Assembly (NCBI RefSeq): GCF_003544935.1
Contig: NZ_CP032098.1
Location: 2,356,001-2,420,000 of the forward strand
DNA from: Malaciobacter molluscorum LMG 25693
GTDB taxonomy: Bacteria; Campylobacterota; Campylobacteria; Campylobacterales; Arcobacteraceae
Length of the DNA: 64,000 nucleotides
Direction of reading: 5' to 3'
The first letter of the stretch is position 1. Each line of letters starts with the position of its first letter. Below are positions 39,701 through 48,677 of this stretch, in pieces. Both the position numbers and the translations under genes were made by a program. The notes beneath the pieces were generated by a model. That model ran no database searches. It saw nothing but the letters and a program-made list of their open reading frames with translations, and was not told the origin of the DNA.

Positions 39701-40361
39701 ACTAGAAGATCAAAGAACTCTGCTTCACAAAGCTTGTGAAATAGGAAATATTGAAATTATTCCTTCAATATTAGATTTTACAAAACATGATATTAATAAT
39801 GTTGATGAATTTGGAACAACTGCACTTTTAAGTTCAATAATATCTAATCAAAATTATGAATTTAGAACAATTAAAATAGTAAAACTTTTAGTGCAAAAAG
39901 GTGCAAATATAAATATTATTGATAAAGAGGATAATCATGCACTTACAAGTGCTATAAAACTTAAACAAATAAATTTAGTTAAAACACTACTTGAATTGCA
40001 AGCAGATATTAATGTAGTTTCAAGAGAAGGCAAAACTGCAATTCATTTCTTATTAGATACAAATTACACAATAAATGAATTAGAAATTTATCTAAAACTA
40101 TTTGACGATTATGGAATCGATATAAATTATAATAAAAATATAGATTGTGCACTATTATATTATATAAAAAGTATGGATTTCTCATCTAATCGTTCAATGG
40201 GATTTTTACAAGAAGATATAAAAATCAAAAAAGAAGAAGATAATATAGTAAATCTTCTTATTAAATATAAAGCCAACATCAAAGAAGCTATAAATCAAGC
40301 AATAGAAAATAATGAATCAAAAGACATTATTGACTATTTAAAAGAAAAAGGAAATATGTGA
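36750..40361 (+). CDS. Large ankyrin-repeat protein 3
   Basis: 1203-residue ankyrin-repeat protein, third of the set. It begins with a short lysine-rich segment (DKILNNKKDDKNSNEFFF), then repeats such as LNSHYALYYAVIYNKKQIVDYLFSLGA in parts, and many later units (NSITALMYAVTEGSIYFINRLL). It is homologous to genes 1 and 2 along its length (for example LTALMASCFYG corresponds to LTALMSASKYG) but diverged, and does not share the recent identical DNA block. It ends with a similar helical cap (KEAINQAIENNESKDIIDYL). No signal peptide. Start overlaps the gene 2 stop (1 base) and its stop overlaps the next start (4 bases), so expression is coupled. Function unknown. Confidence 0.85.
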   Translation: MSFLDKILNNKKDDKNSNEFFFAKKKKNSEIEELIKEENIEELKKLITTQNVNEKELNSHYALYYAVIYNKKQIVDYLFSLGAKVDTAKQNITDNVTELLIDINNYEILDSFLNQKMILPRLISNVPLLHYALEKKVSFKFIKLLLENKVQIEEFKEKTALQKALEVNSDFNTIQYLIKIDTQNISIFNNDKNILEDIILSPLDNLKKIEIIKELKKQTNITLNQTTKDNKETILELAIRLKQNMVAKELILLGADFSTIKNELNSLFEKGDLEDITNYIKSENLDFINYCSILTYEEICEYFDSCDNLENSTVILNIIENPKLNLIQKKQLISLAVSKKANVNEIDERVNTTALLNYSKLIKQTTYIDLIQLLLELGAKIEICGQSAFLYAIKSYNLEILNLFIKYNANVNFVTKDNQSIANYIVEDEFIKKDENKIVELLKISIKNGLDLNTKSTFFIDEEEEILDIFSIFICERKENTIEFLLNKDLPLNDDSNYIYYAIRYLNTDSLQKRIIDLNPEYEYKNFYIIGKQTDSAQALGMAIEYKKENLVKLILESYPNMKSYCTIKETLLDLIENKFEISTIKELIKKDPDINRKYTILTSQPYTSTILLMCIKRINDIKYNKKEKYIQILEFLLQNKADPNIQEVYENEKIDSSTIFDLLVNENSLNKQILDMIIKYGADLNIRTVVYKNSIIHNIINNSLYISDDIVISYLEYFDKKIGINLEDKNKEGLTLLLCACWVCKSKVVRWLLEKGANIHVKGGSLNVNTLYTTLCTNRDVKAIERLNTIKVLIEYGADIEELSNNLTALMASCFYGTYICTEYLLQIGAKVNNKNKDNNTAVNYCVQGNVGYDTPSSVESIKGRTLLLLHKYEADLDNIPDINKSALVTTILDNKKELFDHLLQLKVDINKKDKNSITALMYAVTEGSIYFINRLLDEESLNINEVNKYNANALFFTLYRNNTNEAITIFEKLIKNDIKETLLEDQRTLLHKACEIGNIEIIPSILDFTKHDINNVDEFGTTALLSSIISNQNYEFRTIKIVKLLVQKGANINIIDKEDNHALTSAIKLKQINLVKTLLELQADINVVSREGKTAIHFLLDTNYTINELEIYLKLFDDYGIDINYNKNIDCALLYYIKSMDFSSNRSMGFLQEDIKIKKEEDNIVNLLIKYKANIKEAINQAIENNESKDIIDYLKEKGNM

Positions 40362-42424
40362 AATATCTATATATAATACTTATACTTTTTTTAACAAATA
40401 CAAATTTAATATCAAACGAAAGTAATTCAAAAGAAGATCTTATTAAGAAAGCTAAAAAAGCTAATATCCAAGCAATAATGGATCTTAATAAATATTACTA
40501 TTTTCCAGAAACAAAAGAGGGTTTTGAATACTTTAAAAAATGGTATCCAATAGTATTAAAAGAAGCAAATGCACAAGATTTATATAAATTTGCAATGCTT
40601 TTTAAAAAATATAATGATATGTTTATAAATGGGCATGAAAAATATAGAGAGCTTTTAAAAATGTCTTTAAAAAAAGGTAATAAAAAAGCTAGAATTGAAC
40701 TTATGAAAACCTATTATTTTCAATATAAAAAAAGAATAGATATAAAAAATGATATTTTAAAAGATGGGACAAAAGAAGAAATAGAACAAGCTTACAAAAT
40801 TTTTAATAACCAATATGAAAGTTCAATAGCAGATGAGATTAAAAAAGTTTTAATAAAAAAAGGTTCTGAAGAAAAACAAAACAATTATCTAAAAGATTTA
40901 AAAAAGACATTTTATAAATCAAAAAAACAGACAAATAATCTTATAAAGAAGATTTATGAAACCAATAATCTACAAACTTTATATGAAACAGCTAAATATC
41001 TTCAAACAAAAAGAAGAAGAAATGATGCTATAAAACTTTTTGAAAAAGCTTTAAGCTTAAAACCAACTATTGATATAAAAAAAGATATTCTAAGTGAACT
41101 TGGAATAAGTTATCAAAGAATTGATTTTAATAAATCTTTAGAATATCTACAAGAAGCTACAAAATTGTATAGCAAGTCTGCTGCAAACTATATCTTAACT
41201 CTATATAGAGCTAATAAAAAATATTTTGACAAATATATACAATTAAAAAATACTCTTCTAAAAACATCCGAAGGAAAAAAAATATTAGCAGATTTTGCTT
41301 ATACAACATATTCAAAATATTATGCATATGAATTATATGAGCAGTTAGCAAAACAAGAAGATAAAGATTCTATTATAAAATTGACGACTGAAAGATTTAA
41401 GTTTAGTGAGTATTCATTCTCTCCTGAAGTTTATTTAATATCTAAAAAATGGGAAAAATATATTTTTGAAACAAAAAATAGAGATTTATTACTTTTATTA
41501 AAAGATAAATTATCAAACAAATACTCAAAGGATGCAAAAGAACTATCATCAAAAATCACACAAATACTTTCTTCAAAAGATAATATTTTAGCTTTAAGAA
41601 AAAAATATGAAGATAATTATTATGATGATAAAGCAAAAGAATACCTAAATAAAGCATATGAACTAGGAGATACTTATAGTGCTTTTAAACTTGCAGATTT
41701 ATATATTCAAGAAAGACAACTTCCTAAAGCTATAAAAATCTATGAAGATCTAATAAATAAAAAAGATTTATATGCTTCAGTAGCACTTGCAAATTTATAT
41801 ATTGAAAATTACAAAAATTATGATAAAGCAATAACTTATTTAAAAGCATCAGCAAATAAAGGATACATTCAAGCTATTAAAAAGTTAGGATATATTTATG
41901 CCTTTAGTGACAAACAAAATATACAAAAAGCAAAAACTTATTTAACTAAAGCAATAAACAAAGGAGAAATATATTCGCTATATTATATGGGAACTATATC
42001 TTTGAAAGAAAAAAATCTAAAAGATGCAGTAAGATATTATCAAGAAGCTATTAAATATAAAATAGATGATGCATTTTATCCTTTGGCTTCATTATATTCA
42101 AATAGATTTGGAGAATATTTATATAAATTAGATAATAAAAAAGCTTTTAACTATTTAAAAGAAGCAGAAAAAATATATAAAAATGCAGCATTATGTTATC
42201 AGTTAGCAGATTTTTATCAAAATGCAATAGGTGTAAAAAAAGATATAAAAAAAGCTTTAAATTATTATGAACAAGCATACAGATATGACAAAAAGCCTAA
42301 AGTAGCCTATCTTATTGCAACAATTTATGAAAAAAACAATGATATACCAAAAGCAAAAAACTGGTATTCAAAAGCAAATACAAAAGAAGCACTAAAAAAA
42401 TTAGAAGAATTAAATAAAAAATAA
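40358..42424 (+). CDS. Exported TPR/Sel1-like repeat protein
   Basis: 688-residue protein starting with GTG (GTGA overlap with the upstream stop). Residues 1 to about 19 form a signal peptide (MKYLYIILILFLTNTNLIS) without a lipobox cysteine, so the product is probably periplasmic or surface-associated. The rest is alpha-helical repeats of TPR/Sel1 character, clearest at the C-terminus (KKDIKKALNYYEQAYRYDKK and DIPKAKNWYSKANTKEALKKL). Lysine-rich and without enzyme motifs. It is the last gene of the ankyrin run and the only member predicted to cross the inner membrane. A partner or sensor role is inference only. No good plus-strand terminator was seen behind it. Confidence 0.8.
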   Translation: MKYLYIILILFLTNTNLISNESNSKEDLIKKAKKANIQAIMDLNKYYYFPETKEGFEYFKKWYPIVLKEANAQDLYKFAMLFKKYNDMFINGHEKYRELLKMSLKKGNKKARIELMKTYYFQYKKRIDIKNDILKDGTKEEIEQAYKIFNNQYESSIADEIKKVLIKKGSEEKQNNYLKDLKKTFYKSKKQTNNLIKKIYETNNLQTLYETAKYLQTKRRRNDAIKLFEKALSLKPTIDIKKDILSELGISYQRIDFNKSLEYLQEATKLYSKSAANYILTLYRANKKYFDKYIQLKNTLLKTSEGKKILADFAYTTYSKYYAYELYEQLAKQEDKDSIIKLTTERFKFSEYSFSPEVYLISKKWEKYIFETKNRDLLLLLKDKLSNKYSKDAKELSSKITQILSSKDNILALRKKYEDNYYDDKAKEYLNKAYELGDTYSAFKLADLYIQERQLPKAIKIYEDLINKKDLYASVALANLYIENYKNYDKAITYLKASANKGYIQAIKKLGYIYAFSDKQNIQKAKTYLTKAINKGEIYSLYYMGTISLKEKNLKDAVRYYQEAIKYKIDDAFYPLASLYSNRFGEYLYKLDNKKAFNYLKEAEKIYKNAALCYQLADFYQNAIGVKKDIKKALNYYEQAYRYDKKPKVAYLIATIYEKNNDIPKAKNWYSKANTKEALKKLEELNKK

Positions 42425-42430
42425 GAACTT

Positions 42431-42461
42431 AAAAAAGGGAATCAAAAAAGCATTGATTCCC
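42431..42461 (-). terminator. Terminator of the thyA-folA operon
   Basis: 9-bp stem GGGAATCAA / TTGATTCCC with a 7-base loop (42437-42461). On the minus strand it is followed by TTTTTT (complement of 42431-42436), 17 bases behind the folA stop. The T-tract lies on the minus-strand side only, so it does not look like a terminator for the ankyrin run. Confidence 0.7.
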
Positions 42462-42477
42462 ACAAATAAAAGTAAAA

Positions 42478-42981
42478 TTAATCTCTTTTTTCATAAACTT
42501 TAAATTTCCAAGCTGGACTTTTTAGTTTTCCATCTTCAAAAATTGCTTCATAATCTTTTTGTTCAGTCAAATCCCAATTTGTAAAGTCAATTTCTTCTAA
42601 AAAAGCATCTGCTTCACCTTCAAAATCAACTTCACTTAAATACATTTTATCAACATAATTAAATAGTGTTTTATAAATATTTGCACCACCAATTATAAAA
42701 AGTTCTTCTTCTGTATTTCTTCTTGCAAAATCAAAAGCCTCTTTTTCATCACTAAATGTATAAACCTCATCATGCTTAAATCCACTCTTACTTAAAACTA
42801 AAGATGTTCTATTTGGAAGAGCTTTTCCTATAGATTCAAATGTTTTTCTACCCATTAGAATATGATGACCTGAAGTTATTTTTTTAAAGTTTTTAAAATC
42901 TTCAGATATATGCCATAACATTTGATTATCTAAACCAATTTCCCAATTCTTTCCATATGCTACAATCATTGAAATTTTCAT
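42478..42981 (-). CDS. folA: Dihydrofolate reductase
   Basis: 167-residue enzyme reducing dihydrofolate to tetrahydrofolate with NADPH. MIVAYGKNWEIGLDNQMLWHISEDF (start region, read in parts) has the conserved W and the active-site acid. GRKTFESIGKALPNR near 44-58 and FIIGGANIYKTL near 95 are family motifs. The start overlaps the thyA stop by one base, so thymidylate synthesis and folate recycling are coupled. Length fits the family. Confidence 0.95.
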   Translation of the reverse strand: MKISMIVAYGKNWEIGLDNQMLWHISEDFKNFKKITSGHHILMGRKTFESIGKALPNRTSLVLSKSGFKHDEVYTFSDEKEAFDFARRNTEEELFIIGGANIYKTLFNYVDKMYLSEVDFEGEADAFLEEIDFTNWDLTEQKDYEAIFEDGKLKSPAWKFKVYEKRD

Positions 42982-43844
42982 TATACTGCCATCTTTGCTT
43001 TTATTGGTTCATGACATTTATAGTCACAAAGTTCAAAATCTTCCATTTTAAAATCATCTATATTTTTTACATTTGGATTGATTTTCATTGTTGGTTTTTC
43101 AAAAGGAGTTCTAGTAAGTTGTAACTTAACTTGTTCCATATGATTTGAATAAATATGTGCATCACCAAAAGTATGCACAAAATCTCCTACTTCTAGATCA
43201 CAAACTTGTGCAATCATCATAGTTAAAAGTGCATATGAAGCTATATTAAAAGGAACTCCCAAAAATACATCTGCACTTCTTTGGTATAACTGGCAAGATA
43301 ATTTTTTATCTACTACATAAAATTGAAAAAATGTATGACAAGGAGGAAGTGCCATATTATCTATCTCTGCTGCATTCCAAGCATTCAATATCAATCTTCT
43401 ACTATCTGGATTTGTTTTTATTTGCTCTATTAATTGTGCTAATTGATCAACTTTTTTTGAGTTTGCACCTTCCCAACTTCTCCACTGTGCACCATAAACA
43501 GGACCTAATTCTTTAATAGTATCAGTATTTGTATAACCTAAGTCTTTCCCTTGTGCATCTGCATTTGCAGTCCATACAGTTTTTTTATCAATTAGATTTT
43601 CTCTTTTATCACCAAAATGTATTTCAGCAAGTCTTCTTTCATCTGTACTTCCCTCAATAAACCATAATAGTTCAGAAATAATAGCTTTTAAATGAGTTTT
43701 TTTTGTCGTAACTAAGGGAAAACCTTCACTTAAATCAAACCGCATTTGATAACCAAAAACTGAAGTTGTTCCTGTACCTGTTCTATCTTCTTTTAATGTT
43801 CCGTTATCTAATATATGTTGTAATAAATCTAAATATTGTTTCAA
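42981..43844 (-). CDS. thyA: Thymidylate synthase (ThyA type)
   Basis: 287-residue folate-dependent thymidylate synthase converting dUMP to dTMP. The start codon is TTG at 43844: it gives the family's normal beginning MKQYLDLL, and AGAGGA lies 8 bases upstream. The nucleophilic cysteine is in [13 protein letters not shown] near 168. [18 protein letters not shown] near 22 and RRLILNAWN near 148 are standard. folA follows with a one-base overlap. A flavin-dependent ThyX is common in Campylobacterota, so a ThyA/FolA pair is informative about folate metabolism in this strain. Confidence 0.95.
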   Translation of the reverse strand: MKQYLDLLQHILDNGTLKEDRTGTGTTSVFGYQMRFDLSEGFPLVTTKKTHLKAIISELLWFIEGSTDERRLAEIHFGDKRENLIDKKTVWTANADAQGKDLGYTNTDTIKELGPVYGAQWRSWEGANSKKVDQLAQLIEQIKTNPDSRRLILNAWNAAEIDNMALPPCHTFFQFYVVDKKLSCQLYQRSADVFLGVPFNIASYALLTMMIAQVCDLEVGDFVHTFGDAHIYSNHMEQVKLQLTRTPFEKPTMKINPNVKNIDDFKMEDFELCDYKCHEPIKAKMAV

Positions 43845-43984
43845 GTGATTTCCTCTTTTCTTATTTTAAATTTATATATTATATTCAAAATTAAGTGAGA
43901 TATGTCTAAAAAAATCATTAAATATTTTATATACTTGTAAAGCATATTTAGATATAACAAAAAAAATTAAAATAAAGAGATGTA

Positions 43985-45694
43985 ATGACATTTTATAAAA
44001 GAATAAAAGAACAATTTACAAAAGAAGTTTTTTCAAGATTTCCAGCTACATTTATTTTTATGCCACTTGCAATAATATCTACATTTGCTAATAAATATTA
44101 TAATTATTTAGATTTATCAAAATTCTTTATTTATGCAATGATTATTTCTATAACTATTCATCTTTTTATTTATAAAAAAAATATATCAATACCATTTAAA
44201 ATAATCATTTGGGTTTTAGGATTTATTACTATATTTTTATCAAATTACTTTCATGATACACAATATTTTTACTGGTTAAGTCTTTTACTATTTTTAAGTT
44301 TTTCTAGTTTTCTTATGAAAAAAACATCAAATATAGAAATATTAAATTTTAATCTATTTTGTTTATATGCAATTAGTTTTGCATTTTTTAGTTCTGTAAT
44401 ACTATATATTGGTGTATTAAGTATATACTCAACAGTAAAATATCTATTTGATATAAAAATCTTAACTGATAACATTTTAAAAGATATTGCAACAATTACA
44501 TTTTTAGGACTATTTCCTATTTTGTTCTTAAATAAAATTATAAAAAGTGATTTTGATTATAAAGAAAAAATCAATGAACACTTTTATTCAGTAATATTAA
44601 AATATATTTTATCTCCTTTAGTTTTTGTATATACAATTATTTTATATATATATTTTGCAAAAATAACTATTTTACAAGAACTTCCAAAAGGTAACTTAGC
44701 ATTAATCATTTGCATATTTTTTACTATAGTTATATTAGTAAAAAGTTTATTGACTGGTTTAGCAAAACATAATAAACTAACTAACTTTATACTTAGATTT
44801 TCAACTTATTTTTCAATTATCCCAATAATATTTTTATCTATATCAATATATACAAGAGTTTCACAATATGGTATAACTTCTTCAAGATATGTACTTATTG
44901 CTTGTGCTATTTGGTTTATATATTTATTAATTTATGAATTAATATATAAACAATTTAATATAAAAAATGCTCTTATATCTCTTTTTATTATTACTTTATT
45001 TAGTGGATTAACACCATTTAATGCTCACTATATATCTGTTTATTCACAAGCTGATAGATTAAAAAATATTTTTATAAAAAATGATATGTATATAAATTCA
45101 AAAGTAATTCCTGCAAAAAAAGAACTACCTGGAAAACAAAGAATAGAAATAACATCTATTATAAATTATCTTGAAAATAGTATAAAAGGTAGAGAGGAAT
45201 TAAAAAAACTATTAAAAATAGAGATAAATACAAATTTTTACAATAATGTATTCAAGCATCTAAATATAGAATATACAACAAAATATACAATAAAACAAAG
45301 AAAATATCTTACTGGTTTTAAACTTAATGATATTGCAATAAATTCTAAAAACTATAACTATTCATTTTCTATTTTTTTCTCAGATTCTATGAAAAAAGCA
45401 TATTATGGAAATAAATATTTTACATATTGGTTAGAGAAATATTCAATATTAAACCTTAAAATAGAAAATAAACTTTTTCAACTTGATTTAAGACATATTT
45501 TAGAAAAACTAAAAAAAGAAAAAATCAAAGTTATTGATAAAACAAACTATAAAAAAATGGTTTTTAAAATAAAACATAAAAATCTAATAATCAAATTATT
45601 TATTAAAGATATTTATTTTTCAAACAAAGATAATAAAATAGAAATTTATTCTGCTAATGGACTACTTTTATTTAATATAGAAAATAGAAAATAA
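43985..45694 (+). CDS. DUF4153-like multi-pass membrane protein
   Basis: 569-residue protein. The first 370 residues carry about ten hydrophobic helices, and the last 200 form a lysine-rich, probably cytoplasmic or periplasmic, domain. The run SQYGITSSRYVLIACAIW near 297-314, then FSGLTPFNAHYISVYSQADRLKN near 342-364 (in parts), is what I associate with DUF4153 proteins. Function unknown. A ribosome-like AAAGAGATG precedes the ATG. Two small membrane genes follow 1 base and then overlapping, suggesting a three-gene unit. Confidence 0.7.
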   Translation: MTFYKRIKEQFTKEVFSRFPATFIFMPLAIISTFANKYYNYLDLSKFFIYAMIISITIHLFIYKKNISIPFKIIIWVLGFITIFLSNYFHDTQYFYWLSLLLFLSFSSFLMKKTSNIEILNFNLFCLYAISFAFFSSVILYIGVLSIYSTVKYLFDIKILTDNILKDIATITFLGLFPILFLNKIIKSDFDYKEKINEHFYSVILKYILSPLVFVYTIILYIYFAKITILQELPKGNLALIICIFFTIVILVKSLLTGLAKHNKLTNFILRFSTYFSIIPIIFLSISIYTRVSQYGITSSRYVLIACAIWFIYLLIYELIYKQFNIKNALISLFIITLFSGLTPFNAHYISVYSQADRLKNIFIKNDMYINSKVIPAKKELPGKQRIEITSIINYLENSIKGREELKKLLKIEINTNFYNNVFKHLNIEYTTKYTIKQRKYLTGFKLNDIAINSKNYNYSFSIFFSDSMKKAYYGNKYFTYWLEKYSILNLKIENKLFQLDLRHILEKLKKEKIKVIDKTNYKKMVFKIKHKNLIIKLFIKDIYFSNKDNKIEIYSANGLLLFNIENRK

Positions 45695-45695
45695 T

Positions 45696-45932
45696 ATGAA
45701 AAAAGTAGTTTTATTTATTTGTATAATTATGAGTTTATTTGGATATTTATTTAGTTGTTTTTTAGCTAAAATTGGTGGTGATTTGCCTTTAGTGATGACA
45801 AAAGAGAGTTATAAATATATATTTTTAAATCCCTTAGCAATATCTTTTTCATTGATAGGATTTTTTATAGGAGTAATACTTTGTTTATTAATCATCAAAA
45901 TAATTAATAAATTTAGATATGAAGTTAAATGA
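45696..45932 (+). CDS. Small hypothetical membrane protein
   Basis: 78 residues with two hydrophobic segments (about 4-25 and 46-70) and a short polar middle. No recognised family. It begins one base after the upstream stop and overlaps the next gene by 4 bases, which supports it being translated. Confidence 0.6.
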   Translation: MKKVVLFICIIMSLFGYLFSCFLAKIGGDLPLVMTKESYKYIFLNPLAISFSLIGFFIGVILCLLIIKIINKFRYEVK

Positions 45933-46258
45933 ACGACAAAAATAAACAGATAAAATTAAAAAAATATGCCCTTGGAAATCTATTTTGCTGGTTTTTTATG
46001 ATTGTTATTTCAATCATTTTTTCAAAAGAGTATGGTAGAACAATTCTTTTTACAATTATTCCTATATATTCGGTTTTTTATATTTTTATATATCATAAAA
46101 TAACTAGAAGTTACAAAGACCCAAATAAAAGACTACTTGCATTTGGTATAATTGCTAGAGGTACATTAACAGGAGCAATGTATTATTTATCTATTTTTAT
46201 AGTTATAATAATATGTAGCTTGTTATTTTTAACTCTTTATACTTTATATATAAAATAA
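45929..46258 (+). CDS. Small hypothetical membrane protein
   Basis: 109 residues with a basic N-terminus (NDKNKQIKLKKYALG) and three hydrophobic segments (about 17-30, 36-53 and 80-108). No recognised family. Coupled to the upstream gene by an ATGA overlap; probable last gene of the DUF4153 unit. Confidence 0.6.
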   Translation: MNDKNKQIKLKKYALGNLFCWFFMIVISIIFSKEYGRTILFTIIPIYSVFYIFIYHKITRSYKDPNKRLLAFGIIARGTLTGAMYYLSIFIVIIICSLLFLTLYTLYIK

Positions 46259-46360
46259 TATTTTTATTTATTTTCATAACATCCTTTATATAGTAAAAAA
46301 TCTGCAATAATTCTTTTTCAAATCTTACAAAATAATTAAATAATCTAAGTATGATTAAAA

Positions 46361-46366
46361 TATAAT
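46361..46366 (+). promoter_or_regulatory. -10 box of the lipoprotein gene
   Basis: TATAAT 24 bases before the ATG at 46390, with an AAGGA ribosome site at 46380-46384. Confidence 0.55.
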
Positions 46367-46389
46367 ATCAAAAATTTTTAAGGAAAAAA

Positions 46390-46938
46390 ATGAAAAAAAG
46401 TGTAATAATACTTACAAGTTTACTTGTAGTATTTTTATTTAGTGGTTGTGCAAATAAAGTGTATGACTATTCTATATCTACAGATAATATTCTTACTTTA
46501 AAATCTTTTGCAAAAGATGGACAAACAATAAATCTTGGTGATTTTGTAGATAATAATAATGAATCTACATTAATGTGCAGACTTGCAACTCCTGTGGGAA
46601 CTGCAAAAGGATCTACTTTTATCTCTTATATTAAAGATGCTTTCAAAAAAGAATTAGTTGTTTCAGATTTACTTGATAATGATGCAAAGACAACTATAGG
46701 AATGAATTTAAATGATATATACGGAAGCACTCTATTTGGCAATGCATATTGGAAATTTGATGTAACAGTTAACTCATCAAATGGAGAAAAAATGTCTGTA
46801 ATATCAAGATATGATTATGAATCTAGTTACTTAGCAACTTCTGCTTGTTCTGAAATGCAAAGAAGTTTTGTTCCAGCAGTACAAAAACTAATTGGTGAAA
46901 TTATTAAAAATCATAAATTTAAAGACCTTCTAAAATAA
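46390..46938 (+). CDS. Hypothetical lipoprotein
   Basis: 182-residue protein with a lipoprotein signal peptide: hydrophobic segment followed by the lipobox LFSGC, modified cysteine C20. The mature part has no known motif that I recognise, though it includes two further cysteines (C54 region LMCRLATP and the late TSACSEMQ). It probably attaches to the inner or outer membrane on the periplasmic side. Own promoter and a hairpin behind it indicate a single-gene unit. Confidence 0.72.
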   Translation: MKKSVIILTSLLVVFLFSGCANKVYDYSISTDNILTLKSFAKDGQTINLGDFVDNNNESTLMCRLATPVGTAKGSTFISYIKDAFKKELVVSDLLDNDAKTTIGMNLNDIYGSTLFGNAYWKFDVTVNSSNGEKMSVISRYDYESSYLATSACSEMQRSFVPAVQKLIGEIIKNHKFKDLLK

Positions 46939-46940
46939 AA

Positions 46941-46963
46941 AGAGCGAAGTATAACTTCGTTCT
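46941..46963 (+). terminator. Hairpin terminator after the lipoprotein gene
   Basis: 10-bp stem AGAGCGAAGT / ACTTCGTTCT with one G-T pair and a 3-base loop, 3 bases after the stop. The T-tract is poor, so confidence is moderate. Confidence 0.55.
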
Positions 46964-47087
46964 TGTACTTCTTCACTATTCTTCAATCAATCTAACATCT
47001 CACTTATTATAGTTCAAATAAAAAATTACAAAATTTAAATAATATTTTTGTAATATAAACACCAATATTATATTTTAAAGAGTTATT

Positions 47088-48677
47088 ATGGAATTGGTTT
47101 ATTTATGGGTAGAAAAATATAAAAATATAGAAAAGCAAGGTTTTAATTTTTCTCCTAGGTTTAAGTGTGAATATGATGGAAAAACAAATGAATTGACTAT
47201 TGATGAAAACAAAGAGTATGTAAGTATCTTTCCTGAAAATATAAATATCACTGCTGTTGTTGGGGAAAATGGGAGCGGGAAAAGTACGATTTGTGAATGT
47301 TTTTATGATGACCCTGATTTAAAAAATATTAGAGCAATATATTTTAAAAACAATAAATTTTATTCAAATTTTGAATTTAAAATAAAAGAAGAAATAGAAA
47401 TAATAGATTTAGACTCTTTTGATATTTCTAATAATCTTAATTATTATAATTCAAGTAGAGATTCCGTTGATGCAAGTGATGAAGAAATAAAAATTAAATT
47501 TAATTCAATGTTTTTTGAATTATTAAAAGATGATATATCCTTTTTTAATTTTTTAGATAATAATTACTACTTTGATTCATACCTATTTGAGATTGATGAA
47601 AACAAATTTTATGATTTAACTTTTAATACTAAAAAAATAAATCTATCTAATTATACATTTCATAAAAACTATTTATTTAAAGTTATTATTGTTGATATAC
47701 TTTTGGTAATATATGGGAAGGATATTGATAAAAAAGTTCCTAATAATATATTCGAAAGACTAAGCAAGAATGACTTTTTTATTGATGACTTTTTACAAAT
47801 TATTAATTTTTGTAAAAAAGAAAAAAAACTTGTTATTTATAAATATTTAACAATAAAAAATTTAGAAATATTAGAAATTTTTTTTAAAATGGCTAATTAT
47901 TCTTTAAAGTCAGACTACATATATTTAGATAAAAAAATAGATTTTAAAAATGAATTAATAGAATATTTATATTATGAAATGAATATTTTAAACATAAATT
48001 TCTGCAATAGCAAAAAAAATATAGAATTTAATTCTTTAAGTGAGGGAGAAAGAACACAATTAATGTTATTTACAAAAATAACAAATAATTTAAAAAGTAA
48101 TATAGGAGATAACAATAGGTTATATTTTTTAGATGAACCTGATTTATCCTTGCATCCTAATTGGCAAAGAAGATTAATTAATAACATAAATATTGTACAT
48201 AAAAAATTAAAATATACAAATGTAAATATTCATTTTATTATTACTTCTCATTCACCATTCATACTTTCAGACTTACCAAAAGAAAATGTAATATTTTTAG
48301 AAAAAGGGAAACAAGTTCATCCTTTTGAAAAGAATCAACAAACATTTGGAGCAAATATACATACACTACTTTCACATGGTTTCTTTATGCAAAATGGACT
48401 TATGGGTGAATTTGCAAAGAGTAAAATCTCAAAAATATTAAAATTTTTAAATGGGGAAAAGAGATTTATCGACTTAGAAGTTAAAATTTTGCCTCCATTA
48501 AAAATACAAAATAACTTTTTTGAAAAAAATTTAAGACCTATTATAGAATTTATTGGAGAAGATTTTTTAAAAGAAAAACTTTTAAGAATGTATGAAATTA
48601 AATTTCCAAAATCTAATGAAGCAAAAATAAAAGAATTAGAAAATGAAATAAAAAGATTAAAAAATGCTACAAATTAA
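47088..48677 (+). CDS. ptuA: Septu-type ATPase (PtuA-like)
   Basis: 529-residue ABC/SMC-like ATPase of the type paired with HNH nucleases in Septu anti-phage systems. Walker A GENGSGKST is at residues 59-67, the signature LSEGERTQL near 318, Walker B YFLDEPDLSLHP near 345 and the switch histidine in TSHSPF near 386. The region between Walker A and the signature (about 250 residues) is an insertion without known motifs. The C-terminus ends in a short charged helix. The stop overlaps the nuclease start by 14 bases. Role inferred: senses infection and controls the partner nuclease. Confidence 0.82.
   Translation: MELVYLWVEKYKNIEKQGFNFSPRFKCEYDGKTNELTIDENKEYVSIFPENINITAVVGENGSGKSTICECFYDDPDLKNIRAIYFKNNKFYSNFEFKIKEEIEIIDLDSFDISNNLNYYNSSRDSVDASDEEIKIKFNSMFFELLKDDISFFNFLDNNYYFDSYLFEIDENKFYDLTFNTKKINLSNYTFHKNYLFKVIIVDILLVIYGKDIDKKVPNNIFERLSKNDFFIDDFLQIINFCKKEKKLVIYKYLTIKNLEILEIFFKMANYSLKSDYIYLDKKIDFKNELIEYLYYEMNILNINFCNSKKNIEFNSLSEGERTQLMLFTKITNNLKSNIGDNNRLYFLDEPDLSLHPNWQRRLINNINIVHKKLKYTNVNIHFIITSHSPFILSDLPKENVIFLEKGKQVHPFEKNQQTFGANIHTLLSHGFFMQNGLMGEFAKSKISKILKFLNGEKRFIDLEVKILPPLKIQNNFFEKNLRPIIEFIGEDFLKEKLLRMYEIKFPKSNEAKIKELENEIKRLKNATN

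Noticed and set aside
30209-40361. Phage, plasmid or transposon origin of the ankyrin cassette
   Set aside because: No integrase, transposase, tRNA, terminal repeats or phage structural genes were seen at its borders; mobility remains only a possibility.
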